A DNA stretch of 64,000 nt, from contig JARWKL010000005.1 of the NCBI GenBank assembly GCA_029961685.1, positions 45,582,211 through 45,646,210 on the forward strand, written 5' to 3'. Positions 12,048-24,241 of the stretch are shown here, piece after piece; the first letter of the stretch is position 1; each line of letters begins with the position of its first letter. A model generated the notes under the pieces. It saw only the letters and a program-made list of their open reading frames with translations. It searched no databases and was not told the DNA's origin. This stretch comes from Aristolochia californica (taxonomy: Eukaryota; Streptophyta; Magnoliopsida; Piperales; Aristolochiaceae). The position numbers were made by a program, and so were the translations under genes.

Positions 12048-12303
12048 GAACTGAAGAACCAAAGAGAGTACTGTCTCTAAGTGGAGGAAAAAGAGGGTCG
12101 GTAAAGGGCAATAACCGATGGTTTCTGCCCTCGAACTGAAGAACCAAAGAGAGTACTCTCTCTAAGTGGAGGAAAAAAGGGTCGGCAAAGGGCAATAACC
12201 GACAGTTTCTGCCCTCGAACTGAAGAACCAAAGAGAGTACTGTCTTTAAGTGGAGGAAAAAGAGGGTCGGCAAAGGGCAATAACCGACGGTTGTTGCCCT
12301 CGA
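12048..12303. repeat. Three tandem copies of an 85-bp unit with paired DRE-like cores
   Basis: Copies start at 12048, 12133 and 12217 (GAACTGAAGAACCAAAGAG in each) and differ at only a few positions. Every copy holds an inverted pair built on GTCGG and CCGA[C/T] separated by about 12 bases. Read on the proper strand these give RCCGAC, the DRE/CRT core bound by DREB/CBF factors: minus-strand cores at 12097-12102, 12181-12186 and 12266-12271, and plus-strand cores at 12198-12203 and 12283-12288; the plus-strand core of the first copy has decayed to ACCGAT (12114-12119). It lies about 1.8 kb upstream of the PP2C start codon. Regulatory function is inferred. Confidence 0.9.
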
Positions 12304-14439
12304 GCCGGGGCATGAGAAACCAGCACAGCACATTAAATGCAAAAGAGCGGAGGGAAGGACTTCCGAGAGAATTTAAAAGTAAAAGCTCGAGCGACATTCC
12401 TTGTCAGGGGCTATTATTAGCGGGGGAGTCGCTTTCTGAATAATTCAATAAAAGTCCCTCTCATAATTCTAAAAATACTCCTTGGTCCTTGGTTGATCAA
12501 TTAAAGCACTAAAAAAGCCTTGGTATGTGAACACAGTCCATCGGAGGACCCTGAGTCCTCAATTCCTGATAGCTCGGACGGAAGGAGGGATGGGATCGAC
12601 ATAAGCGTAAATGTGAGGGGTTGTCTGAAATTTTCAATAAAGGAGCTGGGAGGCTTAGGCAAATGAAGGGAATGCAATTCAAAGAAAAGGCGGCGGGACC
12701 ACGTGGCACATGCAAAAGATGAATCTCTGGATCTGGAATGGCATGGTGGACTAGGCTATGCTACTTTACCCACCTAACCATTCGCAAATCGCCCCCTCCG
12801 GCCCTTTTTCTACATCACGGAAATGGTCCATTGTCAATGGTCTATGATCCATGGTCCAAGTAACATTAAGGACTGGGGTTGGCATCCAAGTAAGATTAAG
12901 GATGGGTTTCCTAAAACCTGAACCCGAACCGATTCCCAAACCCAATCTCTGTCCCCACCCCGTTCTCCTATGATCTAGCCCCATCCCCCAACACCCCGTT
13001 TCTCCTATTTCCCATTAGAAGCGGTTTTGCTTTCTTTTTCTTCTTTCTTCTTCGTTTACCTCGTTCGTCCCCGAAAAACAAAAAAAACATTTACAAGATA
13101 AAAACTTTGAAAACACAACATTTCTCTCTGTTGGAGCTTGGATTCCGATTTCAGCAACCAGGTAGGAGATTTCGGCGACGGCACAGACATGAGACGACAG
13201 AAAAGAAAAATGAGAAAGGCAGAAGGGGGCTGCTTCGTGGGAAGAAAATTATGAGCTTGCTGGAGACTTTTGAATTTTATAATTACCCTAAAATAAAAAA
13301 AAGTGTTATTCGTTGTTAAAAGAAATTCAATCTGAGTTTTTACTTTTACATTACAGGGTATAAACGTCCATAAAAAAATGTCAATTACTACTATTAAAGT
13401 TAAAAAAGTACTTTTTAAAGTTTTTATTAAACTGAATATTATTTAAAATAAAGAGGGTATAATAAGTCATGTATTAAGTAATATGAAACGTCAGCTTATT
13501 GTTGCAATGTAAATGCGGGCGAGCAGAGAGCAGAGCATCTGAGAAGGAGATGTGGATAACAATGGCTTTTCATTCCGTAACTAGGAGACAGTGATTTGAA
13601 GCGTCTGCAAAAGGCTTTTTGTCCGTTTTCTCCAGAAGGGCAAGTGATGAGAAAAGTTGGGGCCCTATTTCAATATCCAATCGGGTGGGTGATCATGATG
13701 GCCTAGAAGGCCTACTGCAGCCCATTGCGGTCAACATATGTGACAAGCCGGGTTGCTTTGGGATTAGAATATACTTTTGTCACGTCTAATCACTCACTAA
13801 GAGAAAATGACCCCCACAAAATCTCCAATTTGGAGATAATAACAAGGGTTGTTGTGACTGATTATGAGAGAGGACAATCAGGAAAAGCAAGAATGGATCG
13901 ATTCACAGTAATGAGACTGCTCTGGAAGCATCATCTCTTCTCCACCACCACCACCACCTTTGCAAACTTTTCCAGTTCCAGTAACCATGAAAACCCATCG
14001 TTCACATCAAACCCTGTTGATCAATCGGGTTTCTTCCACTCTCTTCTTAACACGTCTTTGCTTTCCACTACCCACATACACAATACACCCTTTCTGATCC
14101 CTTCTTTTGTTTTAATCCATAACGCACAAATTCGGAATCCATGCAATCGAACAAATACGTTTCTTAAGCTAATTATGCTACCTCCGGCCACTGGTCGGCT
14201 CCTATTACCGCTACTGATCATAAAAATCTATCACTGTTAGTGACTGAATCCCCAGGATCATTTCTCAGTCATCTTAATAATAAGTTTACAACAACAACAA
14301 TAACATGAATTAATTATGCTATTAGAACGACCCCCTAATATAAATTAAACAGAACCACCAGATGATATTCAGTAATATTAACCCGTGCAATAGAAATAAC
14401 TGATAAGAATATGGTATGATATACAATAAATCATGTACG

Positions 14440-14473
<34 letters not shown>

Positions 14474-14813
14474 ATTGATTGATTGATCGCCACCTAACCT
14501 CAAATTGGTCGAAACTGAAACGGTTCGATCCGACTCTTTTCTCTTTCCGTTTTCATGCTACATGACACCATAGACCTACAGATGTCGGCGTCCAAAGCGT
14601 CGGCAGTATTTAAATCTTCAACTTCCTGACGTCCATCTCCACTCGATCCATCATCATCATCCTCTGTTTCTTGTTTTATCTTTTACGGCCTCGCGATAGC
14701 GTAGCGTAGGCTTGAAAGACGTTGGTAACATTTCTGTAGTCTAATGCAGTGATTGAGTATAGAAAGATATATAACAATACCAATGGGTACCCACGCCTAT
14801 GCGACTATCGGAT
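12304..14813. other. Intergenic DNA between PP2C and the first NAC gene
   Basis: AT-rich DNA. A patch at about 12780-13000 has C/G-rich repeated words (GGTCCA-type and ACCCGAACC-type) resembling the GGGTTTCCTA-containing sequence near 52680-52760, perhaps ends of related transposons. The frame at 13725-14240 contains CCA repeats and no domain. A CTT microsatellite is listed separately. The last part includes the NAC 3' UTR. Confidence 0.5.
14438..14474. repeat. (CTT)n microsatellite
   Basis: About eleven CTT units with one CCT interruption, followed by three GATT units, in the 3' flank of the first NAC gene. Confidence 0.9.
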
Positions 14814-16180
14814 TCAGGAGCCCCAGTTGATGCCGTAGAGCTGGTATGGTTGCCGGAAAATACCGTCACCGACGTTCCCCAGAAGCGTGTGATGGAAAGG
14901 AGCTGAAGGCTGAGGAATTTGGTTGAGCAGGGTGGTGAAGGAGTTGGTGCCGCCGCCGACAGAGGTGTCGCTGCTAGAGTTCAATCTTTTGTCCGAGAGT
15001 GACTGGATTCCAGTCTCCGACTGCCAGTAGGGAGAGGCGATTGCCCGCTTGAGTGGGAGCCGTCCGGCATGTGGAACCAGCGAGAGGTCGCACTTGGATG
15101 CCGTGGATGAGGAGGTCCCTCCGACATGGGATGCCGAAGCGGTGTGGATACCTACGTCAGAAGCCAGCAACCCTTGGAAGAAGCTCTCGTCGCCGTCGAG
15201 CACGGGTCCGTAGCTCGGTTTCTGCACTAGTTGAGGATTTGGATAATTAACTAGCCCCTCTCCGACTCGGGGAAGAGATGCAGCAATCATTTCGTCCATG
15301 CAATCATCCTTATCAATCTCTGTGGGCCTATGGGAGTTGTTCTTCTTGTATATCCGGCACAAGACCCAATCGTCGAGCTGCCATATATCATGGACAGAAG
15401 AAGAAACCAACAGAATTGCTTAAAGGTGATGTTGAGGAATTAATTAAACTGTAGATTATATATATACTTATATATTGACGTTGTCTCGTTCCGATTCTTC
15501 GAGAGCAAGCAAAACCAGTAATTAAAACCTGTAGTAGCACACAGTTATATACTTACCCTGAGAGAGGTCTTCTTAGACATGTCAGTGGTGGTGGTGGTGG
15601 AGGGATTGGTCTTGTTGCCGCCACCGCTATCTGCAAGTCGATACTCATGCATGATCCAATTGGTTTTAACACCTTTAGGAGGTCTACCTCCATAGAACAC
15701 CAAAGCCTTCTTGACTCCGACTTTCTGATTTCCAGCGGCGGTCAAGATGGGCTTATCTGTGCCCGTGGCCTTCCAGTATCCGGAGGTGGCTGCACGGTTA
15801 GGTCTCGCTCCGTTTGGATACTTTCGATCTCTGGGACTAAAGAAGTACCACTCTTGTTCTCCGAAGGTAGCCTTGCCTGCAGAAAGTAGTGAATCATGAA
15901 CCGACTAATTGAGAAACTGAAGAAGAAAGTCGAAAAGGCAGGGGAAAATTTAATCAGGGGTCGCAGATGGATTCGACCAGGAGCAGAGTTGTATACCTGG
16001 AAGCTCCCAGGGATCGAATTTATAGAGATCAATATCAGCGATGATGGTGACGGGAAGAGGGGCCGAAGAAGCCTTCTTCTTGAGGTAGTGGACGACCAGC
16101 TCTTCATCAGTTGGGTGGAACCGGAAGCCTGGTGGGAGCTGTGGCTGGGGCGAGCTTGAAGACGAATCGGTGCTCTCCAT
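14814..16180 (-). CDS. NAC018: NAC transcription factor, NAC018/NAC056 (NARS) type
   Basis: Three coding exons, 16180-15997, 15876-15557 and 15377-14814, giving 355 residues; the intron positions after WELP and before [12 protein letters not shown] are the classic NAC gene structure. The N-terminal NAC domain covers about residues 15-175: [78 protein letters not shown] and [11 protein letters not shown], which together bind DNA and dimerise. The C-terminal half is a variable activation region ending [10 protein letters not shown]. The start [18 protein letters not shown] matches the clade of Arabidopsis NAC018/NAM and NAC056 and tomato NOR, known in seed-coat, embryo and ripening or senescence programmes. 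Role here is inferred from the clade. Confidence 0.93.
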
Positions 16181-16404
16181 ATAGTAACACAGCTAGTTGT
16201 TGAAACTTGGAAGAAAGAAATTGAGGGGAGTTCTCTTTCTTCCTTTGTAGAGAATCAGCAACGGATGTGAGAGATGGGAATCGGAGGAGGGGATGGGGAG
16301 TTTATTTGTTGAACGAAAGAAGACAAAATAATTTCTCTTTTTATAAAGAGAAATAAGAAAATTAAAAATAGGAAAAGAAGAAAGGAAGCGCATGTGCGGG
16401 TTTG

Positions 16405-16414
16405 CTTTATAAAA
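16405..16414 (-). promoter_or_regulatory. TATA box of the first NAC gene
   Basis: Minus strand reads TTTTATAAAG, about 225 bases upstream of the ATG at 16180, leaving a leader near 200 bases. Confidence 0.55.
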
Positions 16415-16560
16415 CGGTTACGGGGCAAGGGAGGTATTGATGACGGTGGCGGGGGGGAGGGGCGACACGGGATACGCAGAAGCCGCTACTATACCGAACG
16501 CCCACCGGACAACCAGAGACGCGTGTGAAAACGTGTTTGTGCTCAGAGAAACGCCACGAT

Positions 16561-16570
16561 GACACGTGTC
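16561..16570. promoter_or_regulatory. Palindromic ABRE/G-box
   Basis: The ten bases GACACGTGTC form a perfect palindrome with an ACGT core, about 150 bases upstream of the TATA box. Further ACGTG words lie close by at about 16529-16534. Such sites bind bZIP and bHLH factors and suggest control by ABA or light; binding is inferred. Confidence 0.55.
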
Positions 16571-16574
16571 CATA

Positions 16575-19500
16575 CGGACCACGAGTTTGGGCCCTGTTCT
16601 GTATATGGCCCTGCTGGTGGGTTCTACCTGTGTGTGTTAAAAAAGCATGAGCCACATGAGTCTCATGAGTCTGGACTCGGGAAGAAGTTGAGGAACGTGG
16701 ATGACAAGTGAGAAGCTTACTTATATTAAGAACAACAGAAAGATCTAATTTCTTGCTGGTTACATGTTGGCGCAAGCTCAAGTATAAATCAGAGTGGACA
16801 TTGAAATAGAAAAACAGGAGACAATAGTTGGTCTCTCGTTCTCCCCCCCTGAATCTGATCAATCCCGTTAGGGTAAGGCAGGGTAGGATCAGTAAGAGGA
16901 TTGGCATTCTTAGTCTATGGTAACATAATTGAGAGACGACAAAAGGAGGCTGCCATCAAGATAACAAACACTGCTACCTCCATCAAATCACTGGAACATG
17001 CCTCTGCCTTTTTACACAACTCTTCACAAGTATCGTCTATGAACCTCTACATATGCTTACTCGGCTTTCCCATCTAAACCTACGAACACGTACGTTTGCC
17101 AGGTTTTCTTAGATTTCCATTTCCATCAACAGAGATGGGATCCTATTCCCCTACCGCCCCGACTTGGCTACTCAGATCCGCCTGTCCAGCCGTCTGGAAT
17201 CCATTTTTAACCTTCTACCCGGGAGTTGTTTGTCGGAGCACCGGCACTGTATCAATCCAACAAGTAAAACTTTATGCGAGTCATGTTTGTTTAGCAGAAA
17301 GAGAAGAGATGAATGAGAATAGTGAAAACAAAAACAACAAAAGATTTTTGTGATGAAAGGTGACAGATACAGATTAGTATGTTTCAAAATTTACCGTTTA
17401 GTTTGTATACAAATGTTGCAAGAAATTAACAACACCAGATTACTAACAGTGGTTAATTAGGAGGGGGATTCTGGAAAGGGTTCCGAGTGAAGGACTAACG
17501 TCAGTTTGGTACGGATTGTTCAAATAATTACCTACTTTTCACCTCCAATCGTCATCAACATTTGATCTCGACAACACCAAGACAAGGGCGATATTTGTCT
17601 CATGCTATAACTTTGAATTTTCTCTCTCAAGTGCCAAGTTTCCTTGAAAGCGAGTCAACTCAATTTACATTATCATAACTTAAATTTTGTTACATAATTT
17701 TTTATTTCTCTTACCTCATTCTCCATCAGCATCAGTGAAAGGCATATGCTTTCCCTCTGATGTTTAATTCCCTTGCTCTCTCCTGATTAACTTTTGCATG
17801 TCATCTTCTTTTGGTAATATCAATCCTTCGGTTTCACACCCAATCGATAATATTTTCTAGGTCTCCTCTTGCCTCTGCCGCCGGAAACCCATCTCAATCT
17901 CTTCAAGAGAAGTTGCAGGTTTCACGCTAGCTATACCATCTTCATCGCAACATAACGTATAGGTTTCGTTAGGCCACAAAATGTAATTGCATGTGTGACA
18001 GCCGTGAACTGGGTTTCTTGAAGAAGAAATACAGAATCAGTAGAAAAAAGAACCGTTAAGTCATCGCTTTTCTGTTACCATTTCATCCTACTCTGCCGTT
18101 GAGTGGTAATAATATAATGCGATTTTGGGACTACTACATCTTTCTCATAGGATAAATATATGTTCACACCATTTCCTTCCTCTGCTCTACCGTCCATCGA
18201 CAATCATGAGACGAAGAGCATACAAGGTCTTACAAACTCTGGAAGGCCTTTGTTCTTAAGCAGTAAGTTTGATTAGCTTCGTGAACCTGATGCTTCAACC
18301 GAAAGTGGAAGTTGTTGCTACTTCTTCTAACTGGCACACAGTACATGATCAGGCACAAAAAAGATAAGCACCTAGGAAACTCAAAACACGGTACCTCATA
18401 ATAGAGAACTACACAATCTATTCAAGGAAAGAAAGAAGAAAAAAATGAAGACACGAAGGGAAGTAAAATATTGAGAAGTTGGGACAATATTTAATTTGAT
18501 CGTGGAGCAGAAGATGGGAAGTAGTAGTTTCCCATATATCATCCAAGTTATTAACCTGCAGAAATTAAAGATGGGAGCAAGAGACCGCAATTTAGAGATG
18601 GAACCTGAGATTTGTCGGTCTATAAACTAGACGTGGTCTTTGGAAATTTGAGGGAACTAAGGGACAGAAGGAAAACGGGATGGCGAAATAAAATGAGAAC
18701 TCCGTTCCTTTTAGATATTAGAATGCGTACAAATGTGGGTAATCAAAGTGAAGAGAGAGAGAGAGAGATGGCTGAATTCCAGAACTGAATTGGGCCTTCT
18801 TGCAAGAAAGAAGAGAGAAAGAACCTGCCAGAATACCCATGCCACGCTCGCCAAATAAGGGCCACGTGTTCGATTCGTTTTCTCCTTGTTCCAGGGAGTA
18901 TTCTGGGTTTGACGTCATCGCATGCGTTAACATGAGTAAGGTGGCGTCCCAAAAACGGAGAGAGAGATGTGGGCGCGGCAGGCAAGGCAACGGCTGGGCG
19001 TGGCTAAGTCCATTCTCATTTCTCACCCACGCCATGAACCCCCTTACGTGTAAAATGCCGACAGCCAGATTGCGATGTGCTTTAATCCGAATGAGCCGCC
19101 TTTCTGTCGAACTCATCTCTTCTAATTTCTTAAGTCATTTCTTGCAACCTAGTTTTACGCAGAATAAAAACATGACGTGGAAAAACCCAATTCGATCTCA
19201 AGTAAGAAAAGTAAGTTGGGCAAATAATTAAGCAGAAACGGACATCACTAACAACAAGTAACGACAGCATAACCCCTGCTCATTCTTTCTTCGGACGTCA
19301 CACCCATACCGTCTTTCCATCAGATCAGATGGTTTGACTGATCAGTACGTGGCTTTTGAATTTCCTCAAGACCTTCCGCAGTTTCCACGATTTCCATGAA
19401 ATTCTGGGCATCTGCTGACACAGTCCCACGTTTCCACGTTGCCCTCATTCAACATATTTCGTTTTCTGTTCGCATTTAGAAAAAACACACAAATTCCCAC

Positions 19501-19961
19501 CCCCTAGCTCTCTCTCTCTTTTCGTTCGTATATATTTGTCAATGGTGACTCGCAGTACTCAAAAAGTAAAGAACGAATAATTTCTTCTTAATTTTTCTTT
19601 TCAATTGGTACAGTAAAACCTCTTCTCGGCGTGAAGGCTCCATAAGACGATGAGTAACAGTCAGAATTTTTTATTTTTTTTCAACAGCCGCCTTGGTACA
19701 TTCTGTTTGTAAATGTAGAGCAAACTGAGAGTTTACCCACTAAACTGTACACAAAAAGAGTCAAAAGGTTTTGAACTGGGTAGTAGCCCGTCGATCAAAA
19801 AAACGAAGAGCAACATTAATCCCAGTTTAAACTTATGCCCAAGGGCCCCAGAAAGCCAAGGCACAAAGAATCAATCTCCAATATTCGGGCTTTTGTATAG
19901 ATCAGCTCGTCTGCTGTTCCTCTGTTACGTGCGCTCCTGCCATCTTCTCACGGACGATTAA
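16575..19961. other. Intergenic DNA between the two NAC genes
   Basis: AT-rich, no gene recognised. Frames at 16407-16907, 17096-17387 and 18718-19231 lack domains and overlap on both strands. The right end is the 3' UTR of the second NAC gene. The two NAC genes point the same way, about 3.8 kb apart. Confidence 0.55.
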
Positions 19962-21255
19962 TTACCAGTACCGGTACGCCCTTGTAGAGACAGGGTAACC
20001 ACTCGAAAAGGAGTCTACCAACAAATTAGGGTTGTCTGTTTTCTGCTGCTGCTGTGGTGGAGAAAGGAAGGTGGAGTTGTCCACCTGCTGCCGCTGACAG
20101 ATCACACTCTCGACTTCGTCTTCTATGGAGGAGCCTCCGGCCAGTACGTCCGAAGGGGATCCAACTTGGCAGAGGGAGATGGAGGGCATCGCACCGAACC
20201 CCTGAGCCGCTTGACTGTTTGGCAGACCGAATTCTGTCGTGTTTTGACCTAAACAGTCCAGCTTTGCGGCGGCGCCCATATTTTGAAAAAAGTGTTTGTC
20301 TACGTCTTGCAGAAATTTCATTGAATTCACCCGCGGAAGAGAGAAAAATCTGTCGTCAATTTCTGGGAGTGATTCAAGTACGTCCTCCAGATTGGACGAC
20401 GAAGATAGGACGTTGTTGCAGTTCTCTTTCAGAGAACCGCTAGACTTTTCCAATCCTGAGTTCTTCTTGTAGATCCGGCACAGTACCCAATCGTCTAACT
20501 GAAAGAAATTAAATCAAGAAAAAAGAATTAAATGAGTTCAAAGACGGATGCTTAAAAGGATCAAGTCTATTTTTGTTTCAAAACACACAATTAATGATCC
20601 GCTCGTCATATATATGATATAACCTACTAAAATTATGAGGCAGCGATTCCTTCTTTGCTTACCCTGGTGGTTCCTTTCTTGCGGGTAGAATCACAGAGGC
20701 GATACTCATGCATAATCCAGTTGGTCTTAGTGCCTTTGGGAGCTTTACCGACGTAAAAGACGAGAGCCTTCTTTATCCCAACCTTCCTTCCTTGTGCTGT
20801 GATCACCTTATCGGTGCCGGTTGCCTTCCAGTAGCCTGAACCTGCGACTCTGTTGGGTCGAGAGCCATTGGGATATTTCCGATCTCTGGGAGTGAAAAAA
20901 TACCATTCTTTCTCACCAAACAGAGCTTTACCTGAGAAACAAATTGAAGTGCATGCGACTCATCAATATGTGAGACAGAGGTAATACATATAGCACATGA
21001 AAAAAAAATCCTAAAAAAATAATTCCACCGATTATTCGAAATAAAAAACCAAAAATGAAAAAAAAAAAAAAAAAAAAACTTACAGGGAAGTACCCATGGA
21101 TCGAACTTGTAGAGATCGAGCTCCTTGATCAATTGCAGGGAAAAATAATGGCCGGCTACTTTGCGGCAGAGGTAATCCACTAATAGCTCTTCATCGGTAG
21201 GGAAAAATCGGAATCCCGGTGGGAGAGAGAGCTGTGAAATCGGGTTGGCTTCCAT
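19962..21255 (-). CDS. NAC019: NAC transcription factor, NAC019/055/072 (RD26) type
   Basis: Three coding exons, 21255-21084, 20931-20663 and 20498-19962; 325 residues. NAC domain at about 11-158: [84 protein letters not shown] and [13 protein letters not shown]. The C-terminus ends VSTRAYRYW and contains a Gln run. The domain is closest to the stress-responsive Arabidopsis NAC019/NAC055/NAC072 group, which act in ABA, jasmonate, drought and senescence responses. The codon split by intron 1 gives Cys where relatives have Ser (LP-C-KALFGE); intron 1 also carries a run of 23 A. It sits beside the NAC018-type gene in the same orientation, a pairing also known in Arabidopsis. Confidence 0.93.
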
Positions 21256-21399
21256 ATTGGAGTCTGCCAGCAGAGCAGAGGTGGTGGCAACCGGAAAAGT
21301 CGAAACTCGGAAAAGTCGAAACTCAAAACTCCAAGGCAAGGCTAAGACGGGGGGACTCTTTTTATTTATTAGAAGCTTTTGGGATCTTCACAGGGTCGA

Positions 21400-21407
21400 G
21401 CAATTTA
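21400..21407 (-). promoter_or_regulatory. TATA box of the second NAC gene
   Basis: Minus strand reads TATAAATT, about 145 bases upstream of the ATG at 21255. Confidence 0.5.
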
Positions 21408-21466
21408 TAAGCGGAGATAAGTCCGGAAGGAGAAAGGATCCGCATTAGGAAAGAGGAGAAGATATC

Positions 21467-21757
21467 GACACGTGGACAGGTGGAGGTGAAAAAGGTTTTG
21501 ACGGGATCTTTTGGTCGTAAGTAAGAGAGGGTTTGAGCTTATCCGAGAATGAAGAAATGGAAAGGTGCATGAATCTGCAAGAAAAGTGAAGATCGGGAGG
21601 AGTGACACCTGATGCTTCTACGAAACTTAGTTACACGCGTCATTCTTTGCCAACGGATGCTTCTAGAAAACCAAAATGATTTTAATACGTGTGCAAGTGC
21701 CAGCGCAAGCGCACACCTTCACCTTGATTGATAGCGCACGTGGTAATAAGAGACGTC
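21467..21757. promoter_or_regulatory. Cluster of ACGT-core sites upstream of the RD26-type NAC
   Basis: Within about 290 bases: CACGTG at 21469-21474 (in GACACGTGGA), an ACGTG word near 21685-21690, CACGTG at 21737-21742 (in GCACGTGG), and the palindrome GACGTC at 21752-21757. ABA-responsive promoters typically hold two or more such ABRE/G-box words, fitting the stress role of the NAC clade. The region lies between two divergent genes, so PSB27 might also use it. Confidence 0.5.
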
Positions 21758-22541
21758 AGCAGGACAGATGTGGCGTGTGAGAGACGAAGCTGAAAGCCCA
21801 ACAGAAGCACCAAGTCCAAGGGCTTTTGAAACCGATACAGGGAGAATAGGCCCAAGTATCGGATTTTGAAGGCGACCCTGACCTCCATGCTTCTAAAACC
21901 GTCTTCTCCTCTTAATCAGGGACTGCGACTGGCCTAAGACATGAAGGAAAGAAGTTTTTTTTTTTTTTTTTAACGCTAATTAAAGAAAATAAAAAACATT
22001 AACCCACAAGGTGGAAGTTACTCTGACTTTCAAAAAGCAACTTTGAAACTAGAAAATCAATTGTTATCAAGCTTGGATAGAAGATTTTAAGTCCGATTAA
22101 ACCCATTTCTCGTTTGGCTTAGGATGTACTGAAATTACAAATATTTTTGACTCTTTAACAGAGGCTTACGAGAAGAAGAGAATCGATCCAAAACTGAAAT
22201 TGTACAAAGAATTCTAAAACAAAAGGCTGTAAATAGTGCTTGGAGTGAACCATTATTCATCCCCCATTCCAATGACAACAGGCTCCACAAATTTGTTTTT
22301 TGTTTCGTGGAAGCCAAATCTCTCATGGAGGTCACTCTCCAGAAGTGTCGCAGTTTCATTGGACTCACACGCTCTGATAGCAGATAAGATGATAAGGCGA
22401 CGTGGCATTGTGAACGATTCTTCTACCTCTCACACATTCGGAGGACTCCCTCTTCTTCTTTTTTCCGGTTGGTAGTTGAACGAATCTCTTCCTCCTGCCT
22501 ACTACTGCATTGATCCACTAATCCCAGAAACACAAACACAA
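21758..22541. other. Divergent intergenic region, PSB27 promoter and leader
   Basis: No gene. Contains a T run at 21957-21972 followed by A-rich DNA. The PSB27 leader is probably the CT-rich stretch after about 22420. No convincing TATA box for PSB27 was placed, which is common for photosynthetic nuclear genes. Confidence 0.45.
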
Positions 22542-23084
22542 ATGGTTGCTCCATCTCTTTTAACTCCCAACACCACCTCAAAGCTGGTGGCCTTCATCTC
22601 ATCAAAATTCACCACCAACCCCATCGGGGCGCGAGGTAGTGCAGAACCGCGGCAGGGTTCGACTAGTTTGAGTCGAACTGGACGACGAGATTTTGTTAGA
22701 TCCTCTGTTATTCTGAGTGGGGCATCGTCGTTTCTGTTTCCGATCTGTCGTTCGGCATTAGCAGCATCCGATGAGGAATACGTAAAGGAGACGGCGGAGG
22801 TTATAAATAAGGTACGGAGCACCGTCAACATGGACAAATCGGATCCTAACGTTGCTTCCGCGGTGGCTGCCCTGCGAGAGGCTTCCAACTCCTGGGTGGC
22901 CAAGTACCGTAAGGAGAAGGCCTTGCTGGCTCGGGTTTCTTTCCGGGATATGTATTCCGCCCTCAACGCCGTATCTGGTCACTACATCAGCTTTGGACCA
23001 ACCGCTCCAATTCCTGCCAAACGCAAGGCCAGGATCCTGGAAGAGATGGATACTGCGGAGAAAGCCCTGCTCAGGGGAAGATGA
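22542..23084 (+). CDS. PSB27-1: Photosystem II repair protein PSB27, plastid precursor
   Basis: A single-exon gene of 180 residues. PSB27 is a thylakoid-lumen protein that binds CP43 during assembly and repair of photosystem II. Residues 1-45 form a Ser/Thr-rich plastid transit peptide; SRTGRRDFVRSSV with the twin Arg, then a hydrophobic stretch SGASSFLFP and a cleavage-like ALAAS near residue 74, is a lumen (Tat-type) signal. The mature part, DEEYVKETAEVINKVRSTVN through ALREASNSWVAKYRKEKAL, FRDMYSALNAVSGHYISFGP and PAKRKARILEEM, is the helical-bundle fold of Psb27. The ATG at 22542 was preferred to the in-frame one at 22476 because the upstream 22 residues do not look like a transit peptide and the family starts here. 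Confidence 0.95.
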   Translation: MVAPSLLTPNTTSKLVAFISSKFTTNPIGARGSAEPRQGSTSLSRTGRRDFVRSSVILSGASSFLFPICRSALAASDEEYVKETAEVINKVRSTVNMDKSDPNVASAVAALREASNSWVAKYRKEKALLARVSFRDMYSALNAVSGHYISFGPTAPIPAKRKARILEEMDTAEKALLRGR

Positions 23085-24219
23085 AGATCCTACTCCATTG
23101 GATAGTAATTCTTCATCCGAGGCCAGACTGATTTTGTTTTTTCCACCCACAATTTTCTTTCTCTTAGTACTGTTTCCTGTTAAATATCACGATAGTAGTT
23201 CCAGTGGCGCGTCTCGCCAATCTTTGCCATACAGTGATTATCTGTGGAGAGGATTCTCAGATAGGTGATTCAGAAAGCATCCGCACTTATGCCTGTGTAC
23301 TTTCCTATGTCGAATTTATTCTATTATATCGGTGCTGTAAATAGTGCAAGGGAAAGAAGGTAGGCAGCGAGAATTGCCGAATTGGAATGAATAGATGATT
23401 GAAACTGGCTGAGTGCGTGTCTATCTTTTTTGTTTTGTTTTTTCCCCCGTCTGTATTACACTTAAATTGGTTCCTCGTTGAACACTTCCATTGACTTGGG
23501 TGGGCACTACTAGCCCATGGGGTTGAAGATCCAACCTTGTCTACCACCTCATCTCCAACCCATCCTCACCGCTTACTATGATCCATTCCATCTTTTATAT
23601 ATCTTTTAAAAAAAAAATATTACATCATAAAAGTATAAATTGTAGCAATTTCTGTAAAATCTTTCTTTAGGGTATTTGACCCGCAGCTCAAGTTCAGATT
23701 GTGCCAAGGAAACCCTTACTAGCACAAGTTTTTCCCCCACACCCCATGACATCTCCACCCTGTGGGTTGAGAAGGGAAAACCCAAAACCTTGTGTTTTTT
23801 AGTCAAGTCTCGTTGGGTTTTCGTTTAGATGCCCACCCTTACTCTTTGAGAATGATATGAGGTGATATATAAAAGAGATACGATTTGTGTTTCTCTGGAT
23901 ACCCATGCCTTAGTTTCCTTCAGTTCTTCGAGCAGTACTTAGGATCAATCATAGGCGCTGCCAGTGAGCTACTGAAACATGCATCTTTCTGCTGTTAAAA
24001 GAAAAGTTACATTTTCGGAATTTGTTTTTCTATGTTAACAAGCAATCAAGAAGCGCATGTCGTCCTTTGTTCTAACTCCTAAGGTACCTGCCGTCTTTGG
24101 TTCTTCAGCATAGGTGAACAACATCTCCGTCGTCTATGCATACTTCTTTTATATAGAAAATACAAAAAAATCTGGTCGAAGTTAAGGTCCTTAGAAGGCT
24201 TCTGCTTCACGGACACACA
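23085..24219. other. PSB27 3' UTR and intergenic DNA
   Basis: No gene recognised. AT-rich with a short A run near 23608. Confidence 0.55.
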
Positions 24220-24241
24220 GCTGAATTCGCAAGAAAGAAAT

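Noticed and set aside
11350..12062. Leu/Phe-rich minus frames upstream of PP2C
   Set aside because: AT-rich DNA translated; in the probable PP2C leader or intron, no family resemblance.
13725..14240. 171-codon plus frame
   Set aside because: Low-complexity (CCA and Thr runs), no domain, no promoter or splice context.
16407..16907. 166-codon minus frame upstream of the first NAC gene
   Set aside because: Lies over the NAC promoter with its ABRE and TATA box; composition not protein-like.
18718..19231. Overlapping frames on both strands between the NAC genes
   Set aside because: No domain in either, mutually antisense, no coding signal.
22502..23150. Long minus-strand frames over PSB27
   Set aside because: Antisense to a well-supported conserved gene.
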